In this document: positions 56,404 to 64,000 of the stretch, one piece after another
Position numbering within the stretch: position 1 is the first letter of the stretch
Layout of the letters: every line of letters starts with the position of its first letter
Origin: Glaciecola sp. KUL10
GTDB taxonomy: Bacteria > Pseudomonadota > Gammaproteobacteria > Enterobacterales > Alteromonadaceae
Assembly (NCBI RefSeq): GCF_003203515.1
Contig: NZ_BGNG01000003.1
Location: 310,001 to 374,000 of the forward strand
Direction: 5' to 3'
DNA length: 64,000 nucleotides
The notes under the pieces: generated by a model
The model's input: the letters and a program-made list of their open reading frames with translations, nothing else
Told to the model about the DNA's origin: nothing
Databases searched by the model: none
Translations under genes and position numbers: made by a program

Positions 56404-58011
56404 TTGCTAGTTAAGGCCTCAAAAAAAACAATCAGCGCTTTATTATTAACCTTAACGGTCTCTGCTTGCTCTGCTACACAAACCGAGCCTACCAACTTCC
56501 CTTTATCAAAAAAAGCACTTAAAGAAACAATGAAAGCGTCGTTAGAAGCTTTTAATACCCCTAGCGTTTCGTTGGCAATTGTTTATAAAGGCGAGGTGGT
56601 ATTCAGTGAAGCCGAAGGTCTGCGAAATATCCAAAAAGCACAATCAGCCAATGCAAACACCTACTACCGTTTGGCTTCTGTGAGTAAAGCATTTACGGCC
56701 GCAGCAATTGCGGTGCTCGTAGAGCAAGGTAAAATTAATTGGTCAGATAAGGTCATCGAGCACTTACCCGAATTTATTATGCAAGATCCTTGGGTAACAA
56801 GGGAATTCACGATAAAGGACTTACTTAGCCATAAAAGTGGTTTAGTCGGTGGTGCCGGTGATAGCATGATATGGCCAGAACCATCGGGCTTTACTCGCAA
56901 AGAAGTGGTAAACAATTTACGCTATCTAACGCCGCAGTTTAGCTTTAGAGACCGCTATGCATATAGCAATGTACTCTACATTGCAGCAGGTGAATTGGTT
57001 GCTAGAGTCAGTGGTATTTCTTTCGATGAATTCGTGGATAAATATATTTTTGAAGCTATGGATATGGACTGTTTTGCTGGTGACTTGCCTCAAGCAGCAA
57101 TGAGCAATGTAGCAATGGGCTACGGCTATAGCGACGACAAAGGAATATATCCAATCCCGCGTAACCGCATTCATGGACAAGCTCTCATGTCAGCCGCGGC
57201 AGGTGGCATGGTCTGTAATACAGAAGAAATGACCAAATGGATACTTGCACTACTTAATCATCAAGATACGGCAAGCAACTTGCCTTTTAGCCAAGCGTCA
57301 TTAAACCAAATGTGGGCACCTCAAACTATTTTAAGTGTCAGCGATATCGATGAGGAATGGGACGGTACACTTTTCAAAAACTACGGTTTAGGCTGGCGCC
57401 TTTCCAATCTATTCGAGCATAAAATGATCTCTCACACCGGAACGCTCTCGGGCTATCAGGCTTACTTGAGTATTATTCCAGACTTTGAGCTAGGCGTTAT
57501 AGTGCTAAACAACGGGTCAAACTATGGCGTCAGAGGTGCAATCATGCAAACGGTTATTAAAGCCGTATTGGCTGAGCATAAAGGAGAACAATATGCTCAA
57601 GACTGGGTTCAATCTTACGTTGATTATCAAGCAGATAGAGAACAAGCTTACTTAGCGCGTAATATTGTTGCGCCTAGCGGCAGTGGAAAAATGACCATAG
57701 AAAACACTCAGATATTAGGTACATTCGAAGACCAGTGGTTTGGGGCATTTGATATTGTCGAGGGCACCGGTGGCGAAGTACGCATCAGTCACCGTAGAAT
57801 GAAAACTCTTAAGGGGACGGTCACTCCTTTTGAAAACACGAGCTTTAAGGTTGAATGGGATAATTCAAATGCGCAGCGTGATGCGTTTCTGCACTTTGAA
57901 CTTGATGTTAACAAAAATATGCTTGGAATGAGTATGCATCCCTTCGTGAGCAGCACCAGAACTGCCCACGAATATAGGGACATGTATTTTAAAATGGTGC
58001 CTTCGAAATAA
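56404..58011 (+). CDS. Lipoprotein class C beta-lactamase-like serine hydrolase
   Basis: From a TTG at 56404 with AAGGA about ten bases upstream, the protein has 535 residues. The signal ends in the lipobox SAC, with Cys22 as the lipidated residue. SVSK (92-95) is the nucleophile motif of the S12 family, RYAYSN carries the Tyr-x-Asn motif and HTGTLSGY the His-Thr-Gly motif. The extra C-terminal domain (about 410-535) is lipocalin-like. Such proteins are peptidases or esterases of unknown target. The 3' end overlaps the converging protease gene by 23 bases. Confidence 0.88.
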   Translation: MLVKASKKTISALLLTLTVSACSATQTEPTNFPLSKKALKETMKASLEAFNTPSVSLAIVYKGEVVFSEAEGLRNIQKAQSANANTYYRLASVSKAFTAAAIAVLVEQGKINWSDKVIEHLPEFIMQDPWVTREFTIKDLLSHKSGLVGGAGDSMIWPEPSGFTRKEVVNNLRYLTPQFSFRDRYAYSNVLYIAAGELVARVSGISFDEFVDKYIFEAMDMDCFAGDLPQAAMSNVAMGYGYSDDKGIYPIPRNRIHGQALMSAAAGGMVCNTEEMTKWILALLNHQDTASNLPFSQASLNQMWAPQTILSVSDIDEEWDGTLFKNYGLGWRLSNLFEHKMISHTGTLSGYQAYLSIIPDFELGVIVLNNGSNYGVRGAIMQTVIKAVLAEHKGEQYAQDWVQSYVDYQADREQAYLARNIVAPSGSGKMTIENTQILGTFEDQWFGAFDIVEGTGGEVRISHRRMKTLKGTVTPFENTSFKVEWDNSNAQRDAFLHFELDVNKNMLGMSMHPFVSSTRTAHEYRDMYFKMVPSK

Positions 58012-60682
58012 CCCAACCAATTTTAGTATTGGTGAAAGCTCGTGTAGGCCAATAATAGGTCTCTTCCGTCACTCTATACTCATCTAGACGATAGTTTTTA
58101 TCCAAGTTGATCACTTTCAAAGTGGTGTATTCGCCAAACGCTTTACCCGAAATTAAAGCTTTGAGTTGAGCGAGCGTTTTAACCAATACACCATCAACTG
58201 AATATACACAAAATGGACCTGATGCTTTAGCCGCGTATATTGGGGCTCCAAAGTATCTAACACCAATTCTGACACAAGTATCGATAACACCATTTGGTGT
58301 GGGCACGTTTAATGGAATTTCATGAATAATTGACCCACCCCATACCAAAACTTCATCGAGTTCTTTGAAGGATGAGAATTTAGTCTTTAGCGCTAAGTTC
58401 TCGGGTGAACCATTTCGCAATACTTGAACAGCTAATTCAGAAGCATCAACGCTGTTATGCAACTGGTTAAGCGATGTCAACGCCTTTCCAGCTACCTGTA
58501 AAATTAAGTCGCCAGATTTCAGACCACTTTGTTCAAGTTCGGCAGCTTTGCTAACAGATACCTTTCGTTCAATCGCTTGCCCTTCAATTTCTTGCAAACC
58601 AAACTCTAAAGCTTGGGCATAGCTGATATAATCTAATCGGTCTTTCAACTCAAATAAGCCATCGTCTCCAGCCTCAATACTTTTAACGAATCGATTTATT
58701 AAAGGGGCAGGGATCACACTATTACTAATCCTAGTATCAGAAAAGCCTGGCGCAATGGCGACCAAGCGATTTTTTCTGTCTACGTAAATCGAAAATGCAG
58801 CAGGCACTTTTGATATTTCCATGCTGTCAAATGGCACTGCACCATTTGCAACTGTGGGCCATCCAGATTCAACACTGGCCGTGAAATCTTTAAAGAAAGA
58901 CTTACTTTTTAAAGTTAACTCTTCATCTTCAGTTGGCACGGTATCACTAACCTTAGGCACAACTTTTTTGCCAAACCGCAAGCCGTCAAGCGGCGCTTTT
59001 AAAAGCACCATATTTAAATATGGATGGATTGCAAGCACCTCTGCTGGTAGCGAAACACCATTATTCAATATCACTTGAACTTGACTTAAAGTGCTATCTA
59101 TCAGGGTCTTATCTGCAATGATTAGCCCGTCACTTTTATCAACGACAACGCCATGCCCACGCCTTGTTACATCTGTACTCATGTTAACAGCTAACGGTCT
59201 GAATACTTCAACATCAACAATAGGGGAAGTAATGGTGTTTTTTCGATTTACCTTGTTTACGTAAGGCGCATCGTTCACCTTTGATATGGCTGTACATGCC
59301 CATAACAATTCGCCTAATTCACTTTGACAATGTTGATTATTAAACCACTTACTATAGTCTCTGATTTGCTTATATTCTTGGTTACTAGCGTCGTATAAAT
59401 AGCGATATCTGAGGCTAAATTTTTCTCCATCTTGGATTGATTTAAATTGTTCTGCCAATTGCTCTAAATTTTCAATTGGCTTTCCATTAACCTCATCAAT
59501 CTTTGCCAAAGGACGGATATTTTGACTGCCAAACAGTCTTCCTGGATCAACCACCATCACTCCAGTTGCCGCAACGTTAAAAAGACGTGCAGTAGCAAGA
59601 CCGATAGGAATGATGATAGTGTCGCCATACTCTATGTACTCATCGGGTAATAACGCAAACAAGTCTGACACTTCGATATCAAAACTTTGCTTAGTCGAGG
59701 CACGTTCAACTGTAACTTTTATAGTTTGGCCAACATGCTCGTTTAAATAGCTTTCTAAGGTGAAAAAATCTGGAATCACTTGCTCATCAAGAGACAGAAG
59801 TAGATCACCGACTTGCAGTTTAGTGTCAGCGGGACTATCAGTAGCGATCTGTTCAACAACTAAAAGCCCGTTGGCTTGTGGCATACTTTCCTTTGATAAT
59901 TTTATCCGCGCATCGTCCCATCCTATTTTTCGCAGTTGATTGTATGGCTCAAACCTAAAAACTGTTTGTAATGTGCCTCTTGTGATCGGTTCATTGTTAA
60001 GGAGTTTGTTAATCGTCGGAACTATCATTTGCATGGGTACAAAGAACGCCGCCGCAGTGTCTCGTCTACCACCAGCATTCAATGCAATAGCTTGGTTTTT
60101 TTCGTTCAAAATTGGCGAGCCAGATGACCCACCGCTACTACCCAGAGCAGCTTGAAAGTAAAATGTATTGTAGTCACTGTTAGTGGAGTTGTAATTAGGC
60201 GAGGGGCGGTCTAGGCGTGACAACACACCTTCAATAATTGACAATGCTTCTCCGCCATCATTTCCATACAATTTGATACTCTCACCGACAACAGCTTGCC
60301 TACTTAATTCGATGGGCTCTACCGATAGACCATTTAGAGCACTAGGATCATATTTAAACACACCAAAATCATGAACAGGATCACGATAAACAGGTATAAG
60401 CTGTATCGTCTGTTTATTTGAAAACTCAGCAAATGCAATCACCGGTGCAACATTTAATAAATGTTTATTGGTAAGTATTAAACCTCGTTCGGCATCAATC
60501 ACAAAGCCAGTACCCACACCAGAACTATTGTAACCGTCATCCCAGGCTCGTACCTTGTTGAATTCGATATTGACGACTGCATCAACGATATCATTCGCGT
60601 TTACAAACCCACTTATCGACATGACACTGATTAGAAAAACACTTTTTATGTAAGTGGAAAAACGCGTGAATCTAGTTTTCAA
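57989..60682 (-). CDS. Two-protease-domain HtrA-like serine protease with PDZ domains
   Basis: The 897-residue secreted protein has a signal peptide (about 1-29). The first trypsin-like domain has the full triad His74 (LTNKHLL), Asp105 (VHDFGVF) and Ser187 (GGSSGSP). PDZ-like domains follow (about 268-345, and another near 380-440). A second, degenerate protease domain is at about 520-680 (GHGVVVDKSDGLIIADKTL) and a further PDZ-like part near 705-770. The layout resembles eukaryotic Nma111/Ynm3. It is preceded by the antiporter gene at 15 bases, so they likely form an operon. Confidence 0.82.
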   Translation of the reverse strand: MKTRFTRFSTYIKSVFLISVMSISGFVNANDIVDAVVNIEFNKVRAWDDGYNSSGVGTGFVIDAERGLILTNKHLLNVAPVIAFAEFSNKQTIQLIPVYRDPVHDFGVFKYDPSALNGLSVEPIELSRQAVVGESIKLYGNDGGEALSIIEGVLSRLDRPSPNYNSTNSDYNTFYFQAALGSSGGSSGSPILNEKNQAIALNAGGRRDTAAAFFVPMQMIVPTINKLLNNEPITRGTLQTVFRFEPYNQLRKIGWDDARIKLSKESMPQANGLLVVEQIATDSPADTKLQVGDLLLSLDEQVIPDFFTLESYLNEHVGQTIKVTVERASTKQSFDIEVSDLFALLPDEYIEYGDTIIIPIGLATARLFNVAATGVMVVDPGRLFGSQNIRPLAKIDEVNGKPIENLEQLAEQFKSIQDGEKFSLRYRYLYDASNQEYKQIRDYSKWFNNQHCQSELGELLWACTAISKVNDAPYVNKVNRKNTITSPIVDVEVFRPLAVNMSTDVTRRGHGVVVDKSDGLIIADKTLIDSTLSQVQVILNNGVSLPAEVLAIHPYLNMVLLKAPLDGLRFGKKVVPKVSDTVPTEDEELTLKSKSFFKDFTASVESGWPTVANGAVPFDSMEISKVPAAFSIYVDRKNRLVAIAPGFSDTRISNSVIPAPLINRFVKSIEAGDDGLFELKDRLDYISYAQALEFGLQEIEGQAIERKVSVSKAAELEQSGLKSGDLILQVAGKALTSLNQLHNSVDASELAVQVLRNGSPENLALKTKFSSFKELDEVLVWGGSIIHEIPLNVPTPNGVIDTCVRIGVRYFGAPIYAAKASGPFCVYSVDGVLVKTLAQLKALISGKAFGEYTTLKVINLDKNYRLDEYRVTEETYYWPTRAFTNTKIGWVISKAPF

Positions 60683-60697
60683 TATGTCTATCCTTCG

Positions 60698-62467
60698 CTA
60701 TTTATTATTTACTTTGTCTTGTTTAAACAAGTCTGCCAGATCTTCTCGACCTTGCTTTGCCGTTTTAATTAAATCCGTTAAGTCAGGGTTAGATTGCTTC
60801 CCTTTCTCAAGTATTTGAATATCGTGTGTTACAAAAATATTCGCCATCTTTTGCGATTGCTCATTAGAAAAACCATAAGCACTGAGTACACCAATCGCAG
60901 CTTGAACGCCAGATTCAAACATTTCTCTGACAATAACATCAATTGAAAGTTGCGCCAGTTCTATAGCATGATGACGATTTCGAGCACGTGCAATTATTTT
61001 GACGTCGGGATAGTGCTTAATGACCAAGGAGGCTAATTTAGTCACCTCTTTAGGGTTATCTATGGCAATTAAAACAACCTTTGCATGTTCAATGCCAGAA
61101 GTCTTAAGTAAGTCTAGTCGAGTGGCATCACCAAAAAATACTTTATTGCCGAATTTCCTAACAAATTCAATATGTTCTGCATCTTTATCCAAGGCAGTAA
61201 ACGCAATGTTATTGGCCGATAGAATACGACCTGTGATCTGTCCAAAACGACCAAAACCAGCAATAATAACCGTAGGTTCGGTCTCCTCAGTTTTTGAATC
61301 ATAAACTGCAGGGCAATTTTTTGTAGTAAAAAAGAGTGAATGCAATATAACTAAAGGGGATGTTAATGCCATCGATATTCCGACGATTAAATTAACTTTG
61401 CCCGCAATAGGTGCATCAAGCACTGCATTAGATAGCGCTAATGTCATCACCACAAATGCAAATTCCCCTCCTTGTGAAAGCATTAATGAGATACGTGTTG
61501 AATCTGTACTATCTTGCCTAGCCCCTCTTAGAATTAAAAAAATAACTAGCGCCTTCAAAAGTACCAAACTCAAACTCATTGAGATAATAAACAAAGGTTC
61601 TGCCGCCAGTAGACTAAGATCTAAATTCATACCAATAGCAATAAAAAACAAGCCAAGTAAAAGTCCCTTAAAAGGTTCTATTTCGGCCTCTAATTGATGT
61701 TTAAAACTACTATCTGCTAATAAAATACCGGCAACGAAAGCCCCCATTCCCATCGACAAACCGGCAGCATCCATCGCCAAAGCAGTTATCAAGACAATAA
61801 ATAATGCTGCTGCTGTCATCACTTCTGATGAACCGTGTTTAGCAATAATTCGCAAAAATGGATTAACTAAAAATCTCCCAACAAATAAAACGCCGACGAC
61901 AGCACCTAGGCTAAGATACCAAGCAGGACCCGCTTCTGATTGAATGGGGGCGAGAGCAGCAACGACCAACAATATTGGAATGACCGCTACATCTTGCATC
62001 AATAAAATTGAAAAACCTTGTTGTCCAGGTGGTGTTTGTAAAATTCTTTGCTCATTCATGAGTTGGATAGCAAACGCAGTAGAAGAGAGAGCGAGACCAA
62101 GCCCAATAGCGATGCTTGCCGCCATAGAAAGTTCAAACATTGCGAAACAAATAAAACTTATTAAACAAGCACTTATACTTAACTGCAAGCCACCGCTGAT
62201 CAGTATTTGATTGCGCATCCGCCATAGAGTTTTCGGTTCTAATTCTAGTCCAATCACGAATAAAAGAAGGATCACTCCCAATTCAGCAAAGTGCAAAATG
62301 GTAAAGGGATCGCTTACTAGATTGAGTACAGATGGGCCGATCAAAACGCCGGCTATTAAGTAACCTAAAATCGCACCCAGCTTTAACTTTTTAAAAAGAG
62401 GAACCGCAACAAGCGTCGCCGCTAAGAAGATAGCTGAAGAACCAAGAATTGACATAAATGCGTCCAA
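60698..62467 (-). CDS. CPA2 family cation:proton antiporter with RCK domain (KefB-like)
   Basis: The protein has 589 residues. About 12 hydrophobic segments (1-375) form the Na+/H+ exchanger-type CPA2 channel part, with GYLIAGVLIGP near the start. A TrkA-N nucleotide-binding domain (VIIAGFGRFGQ, about 393-403) follows. The end is a charged tail. KefB/KefC-type proteins move potassium and protons and are regulated through the RCK domain; no glutathione-binding assignment is possible by eye. Its ribosome site and start lie after a strong terminator of the next operon. Confidence 0.88.
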   Translation of the reverse strand: MDAFMSILGSSAIFLAATLVAVPLFKKLKLGAILGYLIAGVLIGPSVLNLVSDPFTILHFAELGVILLLFVIGLELEPKTLWRMRNQILISGGLQLSISACLISFICFAMFELSMAASIAIGLGLALSSTAFAIQLMNEQRILQTPPGQQGFSILLMQDVAVIPILLVVAALAPIQSEAGPAWYLSLGAVVGVLFVGRFLVNPFLRIIAKHGSSEVMTAAALFIVLITALAMDAAGLSMGMGAFVAGILLADSSFKHQLEAEIEPFKGLLLGLFFIAIGMNLDLSLLAAEPLFIISMSLSLVLLKALVIFLILRGARQDSTDSTRISLMLSQGGEFAFVVMTLALSNAVLDAPIAGKVNLIVGISMALTSPLVILHSLFFTTKNCPAVYDSKTEETEPTVIIAGFGRFGQITGRILSANNIAFTALDKDAEHIEFVRKFGNKVFFGDATRLDLLKTSGIEHAKVVLIAIDNPKEVTKLASLVIKHYPDVKIIARARNRHHAIELAQLSIDVIVREMFESGVQAAIGVLSAYGFSNEQSQKMANIFVTHDIQILEKGKQSNPDLTDLIKTAKQGREDLADLFKQDKVNNK

Positions 62468-62503
62468 TCATCATTTCGTTGACTCAAGTGTAAGCGATAT
62501 AGT

Positions 62504-62532
62504 AAAAAAAACGCACTAAGAAGTGCGTTTTT
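62504..62532 (-). terminator. Rho-independent terminator of the DoxX operon
   Basis: On the minus strand AAAAACGCACT (62532-62522) pairs with AGTGCGTTTTT (62517-62507) around a four-base loop and runs into eight T (62511-62504). It follows the doxX stop by about 20 bases and separates it from the antiporter gene. Confidence 0.9.
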
Positions 62533-62553
62533 ATGCAATTTTTTGCAATCTAT

Positions 62554-62985
62554 TTATTTGATTTTCATGAAATTATCAGCGGACAACTTACCTGAGCCCC
62601 AAATGACAACTAAAGCTGCTAACCCGGCCCAAATTAGATGCAAGTTGTAAGCGGCCATTGGCATATCCTCTAGACTAATAACGGCTACATAATTCACAAT
62701 AAACAAACCCGCCGCAGCTTTGCGGCCAAACAATCCTAGCGCTAACAACACCGGCAAGACTAGTTCGCCAACAGTTGCAAGATATGCAGCAAGTTCGAAA
62801 TTTAGCAAGGGTACAGCATATTCATACTCAAACAACATCAGTGTCGATTCCCAATCGTTGAGTTTAGTCAAACCTGATTTAAAAAACACCCATGCAACAT
62901 ACAGACGCGCACCCAATAAAGCCAAAGGTTGAAGGTAATCTGCAGGCGCAAAAACACGGTTGTAAATTTCAATAATTTTGTTCAT
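62554..62985 (-). CDS. DoxX family membrane protein (BufD-like)
   Basis: From ATG 62985 with AGAGAAG just upstream the protein has 143 residues; an upstream start at 63021 would overlap the DUF2063 gene by four bases. It has four membrane segments, with LARLYVAWVFFKSGLTKL-type motif near the start (about 19-40) and the polar residues of the DoxX fold. In bufferin-type RiPP clusters a DoxX protein is a standard member after the DUF2063 gene. The start choice rests on the ribosome site. Confidence 0.8.
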   Translation of the reverse strand: MNKIIEIYNRVFAPADYLQPLALLGARLYVAWVFFKSGLTKLNDWESTLMLFEYEYAVPLLNFELAAYLATVGELVLPVLLALGLFGRKAAAGLFIVNYVAVISLEDMPMAAYNLHLIWAGLAALVVIWGSGKLSADNFMKIK

Positions 62986-63017
62986 TAAAGCTTCTCTGTA
63001 ATTAGTGCGTGTTATTC

Positions 63018-63818
63018 TCACGACTGTTTAGTTATACCAACGACTTGCTTGCTCTCAATCAACTGACTAAGCCATTGAGTTAGGTCTATTTGTTGCGCCT
63101 CTACCTCGGCAATGATTTCGGCTGCATTCGCCTTTTTCGCCAACAGTTGGAAAGCGCTTAATGCTTGCTCTTCCAACCAAATTGCATTTGCTTTATAGTC
63201 TGGACGCCACAATACAAGAGACCGAGGCTTATCTTGGTTTATTGCATTGTGAATCAAATTAGTTGTGTTTTTTTGCAAGGCTTCTTTTTCAAGCGCATTG
63301 ATTGACGCATCATTGGCTAGGCGATGCAATTCGATTACAGGAAACCAAAATGCTTTCACAACAAAGGCCGCACTTGTGTCAAAGGTGAGTGTTGTTAAAT
63401 CATGCTCTTGCAACAATGCAAAGCTAGCTGAATTTGGTATAACATCAGACGCTCGTTGAGCTTGATGAATCAACCAATCATATTCAGCAACTTCTGATAA
63501 ATATGGAAATGCCAATAAATCATCTTGTTGGGTAATCACAGCTGGGAAACATTTACCATACTCTCCCCAGTCGAATTGCGTTTTTGATTCTGTTTGCAAT
63601 AATTTTGCCACTAAAAAACGAAATGCCTTTCGCCCCATTAATGATTCAACAGTAGGAAACGTAATGGCCAACGCGCGCGCAGCATTTTCAAACAAGTTAT
63701 TACGATAGATATCAATGGAACGCTGAACATCTGGCTCCTGCTCTAATGCCAAGGTAGACCCTGGTTTATGAAAAATAAAATTGATCAAATCATTTTGATA
63801 TCGACTGTTAGCGTTCAT
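63018..63818 (-). CDS. DUF2063 (HvfC/BufC-like) RiPP maturation partner
   Basis: From ATG 63818 with AAAGGTGG upstream the protein has 266 residues; 13 more residues are possible from 63857. The N-terminal DUF2063 domain (RYQNDLINFIF, IYRNNLFENAARALAITFPTVESLMG) is clear. The family partners DUF692 enzymes in making modified-cysteine peptides (bufferins, HvfA). It is flanked by the DUF692 gene upstream and DoxX downstream, as expected. It likely presents the precursor to the DUF692 enzyme. Confidence 0.88.
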   Translation of the reverse strand: MNANSRYQNDLINFIFHKPGSTLALEQEPDVQRSIDIYRNNLFENAARALAITFPTVESLMGRKAFRFLVAKLLQTESKTQFDWGEYGKCFPAVITQQDDLLAFPYLSEVAEYDWLIHQAQRASDVIPNSASFALLQEHDLTTLTFDTSAAFVVKAFWFPVIELHRLANDASINALEKEALQKNTTNLIHNAINQDKPRSLVLWRPDYKANAIWLEEQALSAFQLLAKKANAAEIIAEVEAQQIDLTQWLSQLIESKQVVGITKQS

Positions 63819-63872
63819 TTTCCACCTTTTATGAAGCAACCATGGTTTAGTGCACAACCATGCCTGATAAGA

Positions 63873-64000
63873 CTACTTGGGTAACACGATCTGCTGGGCT
63901 TTTTTTGCCTCAGCAAGTAGCACAGTCCAAGACGGAATATTAGTATCCCATTCAACTAAGCTTGGTGTACCATTAAATAGACCGGATGCATACTCAAATA
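63873..64000 (-). CDS. DUF692 (BufB/HvfB-like) enzyme, C-terminal end only
   Basis: The last 41 codons of a gene entering from the right edge encode ...GTPSLVEWDTNIPSWTVLLAEAKKAQ..., the characteristic C-terminus of the DUF692 multinuclear-iron oxygenase family; the stop is the TAG at 63875-63873. Family members (MbnB, TglH, BufB) convert cysteines in a precursor peptide. The active-site residues are out of view. The gap to DUF2063 is about 15-55 bases. Confidence 0.8.
   Translation of the reverse strand, partial: FEYASGLFNGTPSLVEWDTNIPSWTVLLAEAKKAQQIVLPK

Noticed and set aside
56404-58011. Resistance beta-lactamase
   Set aside because: S12 motifs are present, but the lipoprotein signal and the extra C-terminal domain fit chromosomal esterase/peptidase relatives.
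1-64000. Mobile elements, CRISPR, tRNA or rRNA
   Set aside because: No transposase or integrase gene, regular repeat-spacer pattern or RNA gene was recognised by reading; short tRNAs could be missed by eye.

Overview
The window looks like chromosome of a marine-type gammaproteobacterium, probably Alteromonadales (Colwellia/Thalassotalea-like). The reasons are the AT-rich DNA, the hldE-glnE neighbourhood, an LpxL/HtrB-type acyltransferase, a FadE-type acyl-CoA dehydrogenase and a complete XrtA (exosortase A) polysaccharide locus. The genus is inference. No rRNA, tRNA, CRISPR array, transposase or phage gene was seen.

Positions 1-41,226 form one large cell-surface glycan locus. The conserved core (about 26-41 kb) is the XrtA/EPS set. 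On the minus strand it has a priming sugar-phosphate transferase, a NodB deacetylase, a FemAB-like protein, two XrtA-associated glycosyltransferases, exosortase A fused to EpsI, and an asparagine-synthase-like amidotransferase. On the plus strand it has the Wza-like export lipoprotein, the Wzz-like chain-length protein, a BY-kinase and an outer-membrane barrel, and then a convergent AAA ATPase. The minus arm runs on with almost no gaps through two GT4 enzymes, two right-handed beta-helix proteins, a 45-residue membrane protein missed by length cut-offs, an O-antigen-ligase-like protein, a glycosyltransferase-sulfotransferase fusion, other GT2s, a methyltransferase and a WbsX/GH99-like protein. 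This is a potential 20-kb operon. The variable left arm (1.5-14.8 kb, mainly plus strand) holds an acetyltransferase/propeller fusion, an ATP-grasp/low-molecular-weight phosphatase fusion, a deacetylase, GT2s, a broken acyltransferase and a Wzx-type flippase. Together these genes would build, modify (acetyl, amide, sulfate, methyl), flip, polymerise and export a complex polysaccharide or attach it to exosortase-sorted proteins. No PEP-CTERM substrate lies in the window.

Three genes of this locus (acyltransferase, ligase, beta-helix protein) carry a total of four single-base frameshifts. Each gene is restored to a family-typical length by one-base changes, three of them in A/T homopolymers. 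They are either recent inactivations, switchable tracts or sequencing errors.

Positions 41-49 kb are housekeeping: hldE, a GIY-YIG protein, glnE, a TcpQ-like protein, a lipid A acyltransferase, a DUF3081-like protein and a small outer-membrane barrel. Positions 49-58 kb hold fatty-acid and lipid metabolism (fadE, an ACAD/APH-like kinase/SDR group), tdk, a bile-acid-symporter-family transporter and a class C beta-lactamase-like hydrolase. Positions 58-62.5 kb hold an unusual two-domain HtrA-like protease and a KefB-type antiporter. The right edge (62.5-64 kb) holds DoxX, DUF2063 and the end of a DUF692 gene, which is the maturation module of a bufferin/HvfA-type RiPP cluster. Its precursor gene should lie just beyond the window.
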